Origin: Bin87 sp963663945
GTDB taxonomy: Bacteria > Chloroflexota > Dehalococcoidia > Lucifugimonadales > UBA3495
Direction: 5' to 3'
Assembly (NCBI GenBank): GCA_963663945.1
Contig: OY760687.1
Span: 992,001 to 1,056,000 of the forward strand
DNA length: 64,000 nucleotides
Position numbers and translations under genes: made by a program. Shown here piece after piece: positions 31,242-40,559 of this stretch (its first letter is position 1; every line of letters starts with the position of its first letter). Under the pieces are notes generated by a model. The model had not been told where the DNA came from. It worked only from the letters and a program-made list of their open reading frames with translations, and did no database searches.

Positions 31242-32269
31242 GCACTAACGGAGATATGCCGCGGGTACGCGTCGCGGTGGATGCGATGGGCGGAGACTTT
31301 GGTCCTCAAGAGACCGTTCCTGGTGTCCTGGCCGCGTTGGACGGTCACCCCGAATTGACCATCACGCTGGTGGGCGATCCTGATGACGTGCAGGCCGAAT
31401 TGTCCCGCCACGACGTTACTGGCCGCGCGGTCTCGGTAGTCCCATCGGAGGGGAAGGTAGAAGATGACGAGCATCCCATAGCTGCCCTGCGCCGGAAACC
31501 GAACTCGTCGATTGCGGTTTCCATGGGCCTGGTGCAGCAGGGGGCAGCCGACATGGTGGTTTCCATGGGCTCGACCGGCGCCACTATGGCCACGGCGGTG
31601 ATGGCGCTGGGCCTGCTGGAAGGTTTGGAACGTCCCTGTATCGGCGGCAACTTTCTCGGCGTCGCGCCGAACACTACGGTGGTGGATTTGGGCAGCAACG
31701 TGGATTGCCGTCCGTCGTTGCTGCTGAGCTTCGCTGCGTTGGGGGTGGCCTTTTCCCGACGTCGCCTGGGTATCGAAAACCCCCGCGTGGCGCTACTCAG
31801 CGTGGGCGAGGAGTCTGCTAAAGGCAACCGACAGGTGCAGGAGAGCCACACGCTCTTCCAGGAAAGCCATTTGAATTTTGTTGGCAACGTGGAAGGCATG
31901 GACTTTTTCACCGGCAAGGCGGATGTCATCGTGTGCGACGGGTTCATCGGCAACATCCTGATCAAGTTCGCCGAGGGTCTGGGATCCGCGCTGGTCCCGT
32001 ATCTCCATCAACGCCTGTCGGCCGTTCTTCCCGGTGAGCAGGTTCAGCAGATCGGAGAAGCCTTGTGGACTACCATGAACCTGCCGCGCACCATGGGTGG
32101 GCCGCTCTTTGGTGTTGACGGACTGGTCATGATCGGTCACGGTTCATCCACCGCCACCGGCGTCGCCGGCGCAATCAACACGGGCCTGCTATGCCATCGG
32201 CTGGAGTTGGTGGAAGGGTTTCGGCAAGAACTGGCCGAATTGCATCGCGCCGTCGCGCGCGAGACGTGA
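31238..32269 (+). CDS. plsX: Phosphate acyltransferase PlsX
   Basis: A 343-residue protein with the PlsX signature from the start (VAVDAMGGDFGPQETVPGV). Further conserved blocks include IAALRRKPNSSI, VSMGSTGATMA, CDGFIGNILIKFAEGL and a final GHGSSTATGVAGAI. It makes acyl-phosphate from acyl-ACP for the first acylation of glycerol-3-phosphate by PlsY. Start codon overlaps the upstream hydratase gene. Within the operon it links fatty acid synthesis to phospholipid assembly. Confidence 0.95.
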   Translation: MSTNGDMPRVRVAVDAMGGDFGPQETVPGVLAALDGHPELTITLVGDPDDVQAELSRHDVTGRAVSVVPSEGKVEDDEHPIAALRRKPNSSIAVSMGLVQQGAADMVVSMGSTGATMATAVMALGLLEGLERPCIGGNFLGVAPNTTVVDLGSNVDCRPSLLLSFAALGVAFSRRRLGIENPRVALLSVGEESAKGNRQVQESHTLFQESHLNFVGNVEGMDFFTGKADVIVCDGFIGNILIKFAEGLGSALVPYLHQRLSAVLPGEQVQQIGEALWTTMNLPRTMGGPLFGVDGLVMIGHGSSTATGVAGAINTGLLCHRLELVEGFRQELAELHRAVARET

Positions 32270-32287
32270 AGGATTGGGTGTTCAACC

Positions 32288-33052
32288 ATGTACACGATTG
32301 ATTTAACCGGTCAGGTTGCCCTGGTCACCGGCTCGTCCCGAGGCATCGGCGCTGTGATTGCGGCCCGGCTTGCCGCAGCGGGAGCGTCCGTGGCCATCAA
32401 CTACCGCAGCAACGCCGCCGCCGCCGATTCCGTGATCGACCAGATCCGTGCCGCGGGCGGCGAGGCGCTGCGCGTTCCCGGGGACGTTTCCGACGAAAAC
32501 TCCGCTGACGCTGTGGTGAAAACCACCGCGGATCGCCTGGGCCGACTGGACATTCTGGTAAACAACGCTGGCGTCAATCGCGACCGGCTAATGATGCGCA
32601 TGACTGCCGCGGATTGGGACGAAGTGCTCACGGTAAACCTGCGCGGAACATTCCTGGCCACCCGTTTCGCCGTACCGTTGATGGTTCGCCAGCGCTATGG
32701 GCGCATCGTGAACATCTCTTCGGTTGTTGGTCTCACCGGTAACCCCGGGCAGGCGAACTACGCGGCGTCCAAGGCCGGACAAATTGGATTTACAAAAGCC
32801 ATGGCGCGGGAAGTAGCCAGTCGCAGTATCACGGTGAACGCGGTCGCGCCGGGGTTCATTGAAGTCGGCGAAGACGGTGGCATGACCGCCGGGATGACCG
32901 ATGACCAGCGCAGCCAGGTTCTGTCGCGGATACCTGCTGGACGCTTCGGGGCTGCTGAGGACGTAGCCTCCGCCGTTCTTTATCTGGTCAGCCCTGGCGC
33001 GAGCTATGTCAACGGTCAGACGCTAACCGTCGACGGCGGACTGACGACATAA
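32288..33052 (+). CDS. fabG: 3-oxoacyl-ACP reductase FabG
   Basis: A 254-residue classical SDR: TGSSRGIGAV (15-24), NNAGVNRD, MMRMTAADWDEVLTVNLRG, NISSVVGL, YAASKAGQIGF with the catalytic Tyr and Lys, and VDGG at the end. These FabG-like blocks and the position 18 bases after plsX support a role in fatty acid synthesis. Malonyl transferase, KAS and ACP genes are not in the window. Confidence 0.9.
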   Translation: MYTIDLTGQVALVTGSSRGIGAVIAARLAAAGASVAINYRSNAAAADSVIDQIRAAGGEALRVPGDVSDENSADAVVKTTADRLGRLDILVNNAGVNRDRLMMRMTAADWDEVLTVNLRGTFLATRFAVPLMVRQRYGRIVNISSVVGLTGNPGQANYAASKAGQIGFTKAMAREVASRSITVNAVAPGFIEVGEDGGMTAGMTDDQRSQVLSRIPAGRFGAAEDVASAVLYLVSPGASYVNGQTLTVDGGLTT

Positions 33053-33080
33053 ATCTGCCCAACGAATCGAGGATTGCGCG

Positions 33081-33968
33081 ATGAAAGCCACCGCCCGTTT
33101 CCGACAATTGCTTACCGAGCCCGGGATCATCACCGCTCCCGGCGCCTACGACTGCCTGACGGCCGCCATTATCGAACGGACCGGATTTCCGGCCGTGTAC
33201 ATGACCGGAGCCGGAACTTCTGTAGCCCGCATTGGCTACCCCGATCTGGCGCTGGCGACGGCTACCGAAATGATGGCCAACGCGGCATCCATCGCCTCCA
33301 CCGTAGTTGTACCCGTTATTGCCGACGCCGATACCGGATACGGCGGCACCATGAACGTGCGCCGCACCATCCGCGAATACGAACGCACGGGTGTCGCTGC
33401 TGTGCACATCGAGGACCAGCAGTTCCCCAAGCGCTGCGGACACCTGGAAGACAAGCGGGTGGTGCCCATTGACGAGATGGTGCAGAAGATCCATGCCGCC
33501 GTGGACGCGCGCACCGATGACGATTTCACCATCATAGTCCGCACCGACGCGCTGGCCGTCACCGGCTGGGACGACACCATGCGTCGTTGCGACGCCTTCA
33601 CCGAAGCCGGGGCGGACGCGCTGTTCGTCGAGGCCATTCGGTCTCCCGAAGAAGCGGCTGAAGTGGTCGCAAACACCTCGGTTCCCCTGCTGTACAACTT
33701 CGTGGAAACTGGCAAGTCTCCGTTGCTCAACGTGGCCGAATTGGAAACGCTCGGGTTCAAGATGGTCATCTTCCCCGGGAGCGCCTTCATGTCGGTCGCC
33801 CACACTGTGGCTCGGGTCATGTCGGAACTCAAGAACAAGGGCACTACCGAGCACCTGGTAGGTGAAATGACCCCTCTCACCGAGGCCTTTGAGCTCATGG
33901 GCCTCTCCCAGATGCTGGATCGGGACTCGGGATACGCGGTTGGCAGCGACGCGGTTGCCGCTGACTGA
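33081..33968 (+). CDS. Isocitrate lyase/PEP mutase family protein (2-methylisocitrate lyase-like)
   Basis: A 295-residue TIM barrel. Mg2+ site DADTGYGG (82-89) and the catalytic loop KRCGH (117-121, Cys119) are both intact, indicating C-C lyase activity of the methylisocitrate lyase/oxaloacetate decarboxylase type rather than phosphonate mutase. GAYDCLTAAI and MTGAGTS are also typical. GAGG precedes the ATG. It lies 28 bases after fabG and may be the last gene of that operon. Substrate uncertain. Confidence 0.88.
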   Translation: MKATARFRQLLTEPGIITAPGAYDCLTAAIIERTGFPAVYMTGAGTSVARIGYPDLALATATEMMANAASIASTVVVPVIADADTGYGGTMNVRRTIREYERTGVAAVHIEDQQFPKRCGHLEDKRVVPIDEMVQKIHAAVDARTDDDFTIIVRTDALAVTGWDDTMRRCDAFTEAGADALFVEAIRSPEEAAEVVANTSVPLLYNFVETGKSPLLNVAELETLGFKMVIFPGSAFMSVAHTVARVMSELKNKGTTEHLVGEMTPLTEAFELMGLSQMLDRDSGYAVGSDAVAAD

Positions 33969-34079
33969 GACCACGCTGCAGCCGACTGAGACTAAACTGC
34001 GGCCGGGTGAACCCGACACGGCACGCGGCTCTGCACCATTTGACGGCCTCCACGCGCTATCCCGAGTGACAGGGACCTG

Positions 34080-36524
34080 ATGGCAACCGGGTCTGCGGGT
34101 GGGTCTGCCGATCCCGAATTCCGCGTCCGCCTGGAATCCGAAATTGGGGACTGGGAGCAGGACGGATTAGTCTCGGCTGAACAGGCCCAGGCGATCCTCC
34201 GGCGTTATGATGCGCCATCTGTTGAGTTGCTGGCGGGTACGCCTGCCGCGCCAGGATCCGGTGGCTCCACCCCTCCTCCGGTAGACGCCGCAGAGCGCAC
34301 CACCCTCGTCAGCCGGGCCGTTTCCATCATCGGCGTGATGGGAGCCCTTCTCGTGGGGCTGGGCATCATCATTTACGTCGCCGCCAATTGGGATGTGATC
34401 CCGGTGTGGGCTCGTGTCTCCATGCTGGTGGGGCTGACGGCCACGATCAACGTTGCCGGCTGGCTGCTGCTGGCCCGGTTCGAATACCCGCGCGTGGGCG
34501 TGGCCTTGCTGGTGGTTGGCGCGTTGACTTACGGAGCGGCGATCCATCTCGTCGCCCAGATTTACCACGTGCCCGTCAATCACCCCAATCTAACCACTGC
34601 CTGGTTCCTGGGTGTCCTGCCGATGGGCTATATAGTGCGGTCCCGGGTGATGGTAGGGCTATCGTTGGCGCTCCTGGTCCTGAGCATGGGGTTCCGGACC
34701 CAATGGTGGCTCGAATTCTACGGTGCGGACACGCTCCTGTATCTGGCGCCGTTGACCCTGGCTCTTTCTGCTGCGGTAGTTGCGCTGGGATTGCTTCAAT
34801 TTCGGTTCACCTGGACGCGACCCTTGGCGGTGTATTGCTACTATCCGGGTCTGGCATTTGGTCTTGCGGCTTTTGGCGCGATGACGGTCGCCGGCATCTG
34901 GGTTGACCTCGGCGATCTCACCTGGGCTGTGTTGTCCGCCGAGTATTGGGTTACGGCCGGCGTGGGTTTCGTGACGGCGGCCGTTGTTACCGGCATTCTC
35001 TGGTGGGACTCTCGCGCCCAGCCAGATGCTCGTCCCGTTGCCGGCATAACTTTGGCGGCCACGATGGTTGTCACCGCGGCGTGCATCTGGGCCTGGTTCG
35101 CCTATCCCGCGCCCGCTCTGTGGTGGCTGTTCAACCTCGTCGCTTTCGGCGGTGTTGCGGTGTCGGGTTTGCTCAAACGTTCACCGATCCTGCTCGGCGG
35201 CGCTGCTGTATTGTTCTTGATACTGGTGGCAATTCGGTTCGCCAGCCTGGTGGACCTGGACGGCGCAGCCGCGCCGATATTGCTTTCAGCGGCCGCATTG
35301 ACCGTGGGGGCTTGTCTGTTCGCTGGAAGTTCCGCGATGAGCGGCGCACCGGTGGTGGCGCCTTACGCACGTATCGTTGCTGGGGTGGGGCTTGCGCTTG
35401 CCGCGTCCGGCCTCCACGTCATGGGGTATGGGACGTTTTGGCGCTGGGAAACTCCGCCCGCCTGGTCCTGGATGCCCGCCGAATACTGGTCTGCCATGGC
35501 CGTCGGGTGGATTCTGGCTGCGTCGTTGACCGCATATGTCCTATGGAAACATGGGCGGCGGGGCGGCGGCGACGCGGTTTGGCAAGTGGGCGCGGCGGCA
35601 GCGATGGCGGCGATGGCGATTGCCATGTGGTTGGGATTGGGATTCCAGGTTTCAGCGGCCTGGTCGGTATTCAATCTCACGTTGCTGGCGGGTATCGCGT
35701 TGTTGCTGTGGTACGCCTACCGGAGCCGTCAGTTGTCGATCGCGTATTTCGCATGTTCCGTCTTTGCCTTTTCGGTGATAGTGCGATGCTTCGCGGCGAT
35801 TGACATCCTGGCCAAGGACGATCTGCTGCTGTGGTTGGGCCCCGTGGTATTGGGCATTGGGGCGCTGGTGTTCCTCACCGGGCGACTTCGGGTGCGTTGG
35901 ACGGGAATCTCTACGCCGGAACTCCGGACCAACGCCCGGGTTTGGGACCTGGCTGGCTTGTCCGTCGCCATCGTAAGCGTCTACTCCATGAGCTACAGCG
36001 ATCCCTGGTCGGTTGGACCGGGCACAACGGGCGGGTCCGCGTTGGCCTTTCTTGGAGAGTACTGGTTCCTTGCCGGCACGGTTTGGGGTGCGGCCATCGC
36101 CCTTCTGGTTCTGATCTGGGTGGTCGACAGGACGCAATCATCGCCGGTTCACGCTTCCGTTGACCAGTTGCGGTGGGAGACATCGGCCGCTGTCGCCATG
36201 GGCGCGCTCGTCGTCCTGGCGTGGTTGGGGCTCCTGTTGGGCTGGACGTGGACCTGGCTTCCGCTGAATGCGGCCCTGCTGGCCACGGTGCTCGCGCTGG
36301 TGGCGGCTGGATATCGCTGGAACCGAGGCGACCTGATCAATCTGGCGGTGGTCGCCTTCGGGATTACGCTGTTCACCCGTTACTTCGAGTTTGGCTTCGG
36401 TTTGCTGGGCCAATCCCTGGCGTTCATCGTCGCCGGGGCGATCATGCTGGGCATGGGTTTCGGGCTCGAGTTTCTGCGGCGTCGGATGCTGCGCAGCATG
36501 CGCGTGGTTGAGGAGCCGGCATGA
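34080..36524 (+). CDS. Large DUF2157 multi-span membrane protein
   Basis: An 814-residue protein. Residues 10-60 form the soluble DUF2157 head (ESEIGDWEQDGLVSAEQAQA), then a Pro/Gly linker, then more than 15 hydrophobic helices beginning at SIIGVMGALLVGLGIIIYVA with the typical NWDVIPVWAR turn. Function of DUF2157 proteins is unknown; they commonly sit next to a GDYXXLXY protein, as here (overlap of 4 bases). It is longer than many relatives because the helical region appears internally repeated: YW followed by TAGVGF, SAMAVG and FLAGTV recurs. Confidence 0.85.
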   Translation: MATGSAGGSADPEFRVRLESEIGDWEQDGLVSAEQAQAILRRYDAPSVELLAGTPAAPGSGGSTPPPVDAAERTTLVSRAVSIIGVMGALLVGLGIIIYVAANWDVIPVWARVSMLVGLTATINVAGWLLLARFEYPRVGVALLVVGALTYGAAIHLVAQIYHVPVNHPNLTTAWFLGVLPMGYIVRSRVMVGLSLALLVLSMGFRTQWWLEFYGADTLLYLAPLTLALSAAVVALGLLQFRFTWTRPLAVYCYYPGLAFGLAAFGAMTVAGIWVDLGDLTWAVLSAEYWVTAGVGFVTAAVVTGILWWDSRAQPDARPVAGITLAATMVVTAACIWAWFAYPAPALWWLFNLVAFGGVAVSGLLKRSPILLGGAAVLFLILVAIRFASLVDLDGAAAPILLSAAALTVGACLFAGSSAMSGAPVVAPYARIVAGVGLALAASGLHVMGYGTFWRWETPPAWSWMPAEYWSAMAVGWILAASLTAYVLWKHGRRGGGDAVWQVGAAAAMAAMAIAMWLGLGFQVSAAWSVFNLTLLAGIALLLWYAYRSRQLSIAYFACSVFAFSVIVRCFAAIDILAKDDLLLWLGPVVLGIGALVFLTGRLRVRWTGISTPELRTNARVWDLAGLSVAIVSVYSMSYSDPWSVGPGTTGGSALAFLGEYWFLAGTVWGAAIALLVLIWVVDRTQSSPVHASVDQLRWETSAAVAMGALVVLAWLGLLLGWTWTWLPLNAALLATVLALVAAGYRWNRGDLINLAVVAFGITLFTRYFEFGFGLLGQSLAFIVAGAIMLGMGFGLEFLRRRMLRSMRVVEEPA

Positions 36525-37024
36525 CGCGAGTGGCCAGCATCCTGTTTTTCGCCGTGGTCGCGGTGCAGGTGGTTGGCCTGGTCGCGTTCGCCGGAGTGCG
36601 CGAGGTCGCCCTGACCGAGGGGCGGGAAATCATCCTGCAGACCGGCCCGGTCGACCCGCGCTCGCTGTTCCAGGGCGACTACGCGATCCTGGACTATGAG
36701 ATCGCGGAGGTTCCCGCGCACCTGGCGGAGCAACCTGCCGGCGCCACTGTATACGTGGCTCTGACCGAATGTGGCGATGTATGGTGCGCGACGCAGCACA
36801 CCCGCTCCAAACCGGATTCAGCGAACGTGTATATCCGGGGAGTGATCAGCGTGGATGGGCGGCTGGATTTCGGCATCGGCACTTATTTCGTACCCGAGGG
36901 CACGGGGCACATCATCGAGCGCGCTCGGGATGTGAAGGTGGTCGTTTCCCTGGATGATCGCGGACAGGCAGTCATCAAGAACGTCCTGGTGGACGGCGCG
37001 CCTTTTGCTCCCAACCGTAATTGA
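36521..37024 (+). CDS. GDYXXLXY-motif membrane-anchored protein
   Basis: A 167-residue protein with an N-terminal membrane helix (VASILFFAVVAVQVVGLVAFAG) and an extracytoplasmic domain containing PRSLFQGDYAILDYEI, the motif that names the family. Usually encoded directly after a DUF2157 protein, and here the two overlap by ATGA, so they probably form a complex. Cellular role unknown. Confidence 0.88.
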   Translation: MTRVASILFFAVVAVQVVGLVAFAGVREVALTEGREIILQTGPVDPRSLFQGDYAILDYEIAEVPAHLAEQPAGATVYVALTECGDVWCATQHTRSKPDSANVYIRGVISVDGRLDFGIGTYFVPEGTGHIIERARDVKVVVSLDDRGQAVIKNVLVDGAPFAPNRN

Positions 37025-37045
37025 TTGCCGGAGCGCAGCGGGCTT

Positions 37046-38485
37046 CTACAGCCGGTTGCCCCAGTCAACGTACCGAGTGCTTCCCATGGCGCTGACCTGC
37101 AGTTCCTGACAGAACCCGGGTCGCTCGGCTCGATGAACCTGTCGGTCCGGCGTTGGACCCGATGGTCCGCTCTCAAGGGCCTCGGACAGTACCCTGCCGT
37201 CCATCGCTGAGGCTTCCGCGTCCAGGCCCAGGATATGCAGTATCGTGGGTGCCAGATCGATGTTGCCGGTTGGCGTGTCGATGATGGTGTTGCGCTTGAA
37301 TGAGGGCCCGCTGGCCAAACCGGTGTTCCGCAACTCGTGCTGGCTGAGGCTGCCGTGTTGACCCTGCCCGACCGCGCCTCCCGTGGCAGGAGCGCTCCCG
37401 GGGTAGCCGGCCGGATTGCCGACGTGTTGCCACGGAAAGGACATGATCAGGTCCGGTGAGCGCGGTCCCTCGCATCCCAGCAACGCCAAAGGGAGCGTTC
37501 CGGTCGGGTGCCCGACACGCTCCGAAGCGAACAGTGGCCCACACCAAGGCTGGTCGACCAGCCAGGATGTCAGTTTCTCCGCTGTTTTCGCCTCGCCGTT
37601 GTTGACGTAGAAAAGTGCGGACCCGCCATTGGCCGCCACCGCGACCCCGCCGGGATGGTCAATCGACGCGAAATCCGCTTCGCGCAGCAACTGTTCCACG
37701 CGAACAACGTCGCTGATCGTCGAGTAACCGTGGTCCGATGCGATGAATACGTTCGTGGTGTCGGCGCGCCCGTTCGCCTGCAGCCAGTCCATCAGTTTTC
37801 CGAACTCCGCGTCCGCTTCGGCGAGGGCCTGCGGAGCCCGGCCTAACCCGACGCCGTCTTCGTGCTGCGTCTTGTCAGGCTCCGACGACCATAGCAGGGC
37901 TACTGCCGGATCCCGCTCTGGCAATACGAACTCCGTCAGGATGCGTCTTGCGTGGACCAGGCGGGCGGTGTTGGGCAGGTCCTGCGCCGGCCATTCGCCG
38001 AACCGCTCGGCCAGTTCAGCGTACAGCGGACGCGGTAGCGCGAAATCGGGATGGATGGTTGCGCCGCCGGCGGTGACCGCATTCGGGTTGTGCGTGTAGG
38101 CGTTGCCGCTGGTGCCGGTGCCGATGGCGAAGTATTCCATGCCGTGTCGACCCAGCACCTCGGCCAGGGTGGGAACCAGCAGCACACGTCCGGTGGTGTC
38201 GGCAATCTCCTGCAGCGTGGGTTCCATGGCAGGAATAACGCGGTGTGGGTCGAAATCGCGGCACAAGAAGGTGTTTCCGGCCAGGCCATGCCTGCCGGGC
38301 GTGCAACCCGTAACGAGGCTCGATGCGTTGACGCGCGTCACGGTGGGAAACACCGGATGGTGGTTCGTGAAAGTCACGCCGCCATCGGCGAACTTTGACA
38401 GGTTTGGCATCAGTTCCGGCGTAATCTGCGCCGGCTGTAGGCCGTCGAACACCATGATCAATGTTCTGTGTTGGCCTGGCATCAT
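37046..38485 (-). CDS. Alkaline phosphatase-superfamily phosphodiesterase/pyrophosphatase
   Basis: About 479 residues from the ATG at 38485, which overlaps the nucleoside hydrolase stop (ATGA; GGAGAGG upstream). Metal-binding motifs of nucleotide pyrophosphatase/phosphodiesterases are visible: IMVFDGLQP (first Asp), HPVFPTVTRVNASSLVTG with the Thr nucleophile, SSEPDKTQHEDG, FIASDHGYSTI, and a C-terminal DLAPTILHILG. No signal peptide, so presumably cytoplasmic. It is the last gene of the long minus-strand run that starts with the hopanoid genes. Confidence 0.83.
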   Translation of the reverse strand: MMPGQHRTLIMVFDGLQPAQITPELMPNLSKFADGGVTFTNHHPVFPTVTRVNASSLVTGCTPGRHGLAGNTFLCRDFDPHRVIPAMEPTLQEIADTTGRVLLVPTLAEVLGRHGMEYFAIGTGTSGNAYTHNPNAVTAGGATIHPDFALPRPLYAELAERFGEWPAQDLPNTARLVHARRILTEFVLPERDPAVALLWSSEPDKTQHEDGVGLGRAPQALAEADAEFGKLMDWLQANGRADTTNVFIASDHGYSTISDVVRVEQLLREADFASIDHPGGVAVAANGGSALFYVNNGEAKTAEKLTSWLVDQPWCGPLFASERVGHPTGTLPLALLGCEGPRSPDLIMSFPWQHVGNPAGYPGSAPATGGAVGQGQHGSLSQHELRNTGLASGPSFKRNTIIDTPTGNIDLAPTILHILGLDAEASAMDGRVLSEALESGPSGPTPDRQVHRAERPGFCQELQVSAMGSTRYVDWGNRL

Positions 38486-39462
38486 ACCTCTCCTTCCCTG
38501 CTCGGTTCGGCCGCTGGCCAGGCCCATCCCAGCAATTCGCGGATCACTCGCAATGATGTTGGAACGTCGACGCCCCCGGGTTCAGCGGCCCCGATCGGTC
38601 CACCAGTTTCGTCCAGCACTCGGCAGCGGCCCCAGAGAGTACTGTCGTCAGTGGTGACGGAGTCATCGACCGTCATTGTTACCGGGCGAAACCTGATGGC
38701 GTCCGGGGACACGGCTGCGACCAGCGTCAACGGATCATACATGTAGAACCGTTCGCGTGTGTGATCGAGCCCAAACCACCCAGCGAGCAACTGTTCGGCC
38801 AGGATGCCTTCCGCAGCGGATGGTCGAGCTGCCTCCACGTCGTCTCTGGTCAAGAATACCTGATGGCACGGAGCCATATCGATCAGCGAGAGAGGAACCT
38901 CGGATTCGACCACCAGACGAGCGGCGGTGGGATCGCTGTAGAAATTGAACTCGGCGTGTGGGGTGACATTGCCCGGGATGCCCACCGCGCCACCCATGAC
39001 GAGCAGGCGCTTTGCTAGCTGCAACACCGATGGGTGCTTCCGGTGCAGCCGCGCCAGGTTGGTCAGGGGGCCCAGGGCAATGACAGTGACCTCACCCGGG
39101 CGCGTCCGGAGAGTCTCGGCCAGGTATTGCACAACGTCCGCATCCGATGTGCGCGTCGTCGGTGGCGGCAATGGGTGCGTCAGACCCTCTGGGGTGTGGA
39201 CATGACGGGAGTAGGCAAAGCGACCGCGTATCGGCCGAGTTGCGCCTTTGACGACCGGAATGTCCGTGCGTCCGACGCTTTCCAAAATGGCAAGGGCGTT
39301 TCTGGTCGCTGGCTTTATCGGGACATTTCCCGCCGTGGTGGTCAAACCGACCACATCCAATTGCGGGGACGACAGCGCCATCAGCAGCGCGATGGCATCG
39401 TCCACGCCGGGATCAGTGTCGATCAACACCGGTTCTGGAGTCGTGGCCTGGGACGATTCCAT
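38482..39462 (-). CDS. Nucleoside hydrolase
   Basis: A 326-residue IUNH-family protein. The Ca2+-binding signature DTDPGVDDAIAL (17-28) is intact; TTAGNVPIKPATRNAL, VMGGAVGIPGNVTPHAEFNFYSDP and the later DPLTLVAA are family blocks. It would split ribonucleosides into base and ribose. It starts 4 bases after the epimerase gene stop. In this setting it might act on the nucleoside side products of the hopanoid side-chain pathway, but that is inference. Confidence 0.9.
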   Translation of the reverse strand: MESSQATTPEPVLIDTDPGVDDAIALLMALSSPQLDVVGLTTTAGNVPIKPATRNALAILESVGRTDIPVVKGATRPIRGRFAYSRHVHTPEGLTHPLPPPTTRTSDADVVQYLAETLRTRPGEVTVIALGPLTNLARLHRKHPSVLQLAKRLLVMGGAVGIPGNVTPHAEFNFYSDPTAARLVVESEVPLSLIDMAPCHQVFLTRDDVEAARPSAAEGILAEQLLAGWFGLDHTRERFYMYDPLTLVAAVSPDAIRFRPVTMTVDDSVTTDDSTLWGRCRVLDETGGPIGAAEPGGVDVPTSLRVIRELLGWAWPAAEPSREGEV

Positions 39463-39466
39463 GGAA

Positions 39467-40504
39467 TCAGCTCGGTTCCAGGAGCACTGAATGGCAATAG
39501 GCGCGTATGGCCCGCGCCGACGAATACTTGAACCTGAACCCTGCGGACTGCTTGAACTTTGCGGAACTCATGATCAGCGGATGTTTTGACAACTGCTTTC
39601 CGGACGAGTTGCGCAAGCGGTTGGCGCCGGCGAGTCTGGGCAGTCCTGCGTTGCGGCACCATTCCAGGATGTCCACGGAGTCCACGACGCCGTCGCCGGC
39701 CACGTTGAATACCCCGTCAAGGCGATGCTTTATCGCCTGTTCTATCGCCCGCGCCAGGTCATGCTGATGCAGGAATTGGAGTGGGAAGCTGCGCTTCCGA
39801 TTGGCCGTAACCGCGGGTAGTAACAACTCATCAGCCGCGGGGCTCGCGTGATTCGTGCTGACCGACATTGCCGTGCGCAGCACGGCTACCTTCATTCCGT
39901 CGTCGTCGCCGGGCGTTGGCGCAGGTGATTCGTCGCCCGCCCCGGCCGGTAAGATCGGCTCAGCTTCTGCGAGGTAGCTGTGTTGGCGACTGGGGTTAGT
40001 TGCCGTCTGCTCGGTGATGGGGACAGGGGTATCGGCATTTACACCATAGACCCGTACGTCGGACAAATAAACGAACTGGCGCACTCCCGCGATGCGGGCC
40101 GCCCTGAGCCAAAGGTTCGCGTCTGCGCAGAACTGTTCCGGATTGGGCCCGTCGTAATAGCTCCCGACGTGGATCAACGAATCCACCCCTTCCAGTTGCA
40201 ATACGTCGGGCATGTCGGCCACCGTCAGCTCGTGCCCCTCCAGGAACATGTCCCAGGCTTTCTGCTGCATGAAGTCCGGTATGTCGGACATGGTCAGGAT
40301 GCCACCCACCCGATTTTGGGCCAGGCGGTAGGTGGATATTCGTTCGACCGGCCAGCGCAGCGGGCGCTCGGCAATCGCCACCAGCCAACAGTCCGGCCTT
40401 TCCCTCTCGAGGTGCAGCAATAACTGCGCTCCGAAACTTGATGCAGCTCCCACCACGCCGATTACGTGGTCGAACTCGCGTTGATTTCCAGGTCCGGAGC
40501 TCAT
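39467..40504 (-). CDS. NAD-dependent epimerase/reductase family protein
   Basis: A 345-residue extended-SDR-like protein. The Rossmann start is IGVVGAASSFGAQLLLHL (11-28), with sugar-epimerase-like features such as SLIHVGSYYDG, FVYLSDVRVYGVNADTP, and HDLARAIEQAIKHRLDGVFNVAGDG. The usual YxxxK reads near HSYLAEAE and is not clearly conserved, so activity is uncertain. Located 55 bases after the aldolase and 4 bases before the nucleoside hydrolase. Confidence 0.72.
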   Translation of the reverse strand: MSSGPGNQREFDHVIGVVGAASSFGAQLLLHLERERPDCWLVAIAERPLRWPVERISTYRLAQNRVGGILTMSDIPDFMQQKAWDMFLEGHELTVADMPDVLQLEGVDSLIHVGSYYDGPNPEQFCADANLWLRAARIAGVRQFVYLSDVRVYGVNADTPVPITEQTATNPSRQHSYLAEAEPILPAGAGDESPAPTPGDDDGMKVAVLRTAMSVSTNHASPAADELLLPAVTANRKRSFPLQFLHQHDLARAIEQAIKHRLDGVFNVAGDGVVDSVDILEWCRNAGLPRLAGANRLRNSSGKQLSKHPLIMSSAKFKQSAGFRFKYSSARAIRAYCHSVLLEPS

Positions 40505-40559
40505 GCCTCAGAACATCCCGATTTTCGGCTAGTCAGCGGTATCACGTTTTGGATTTCAC

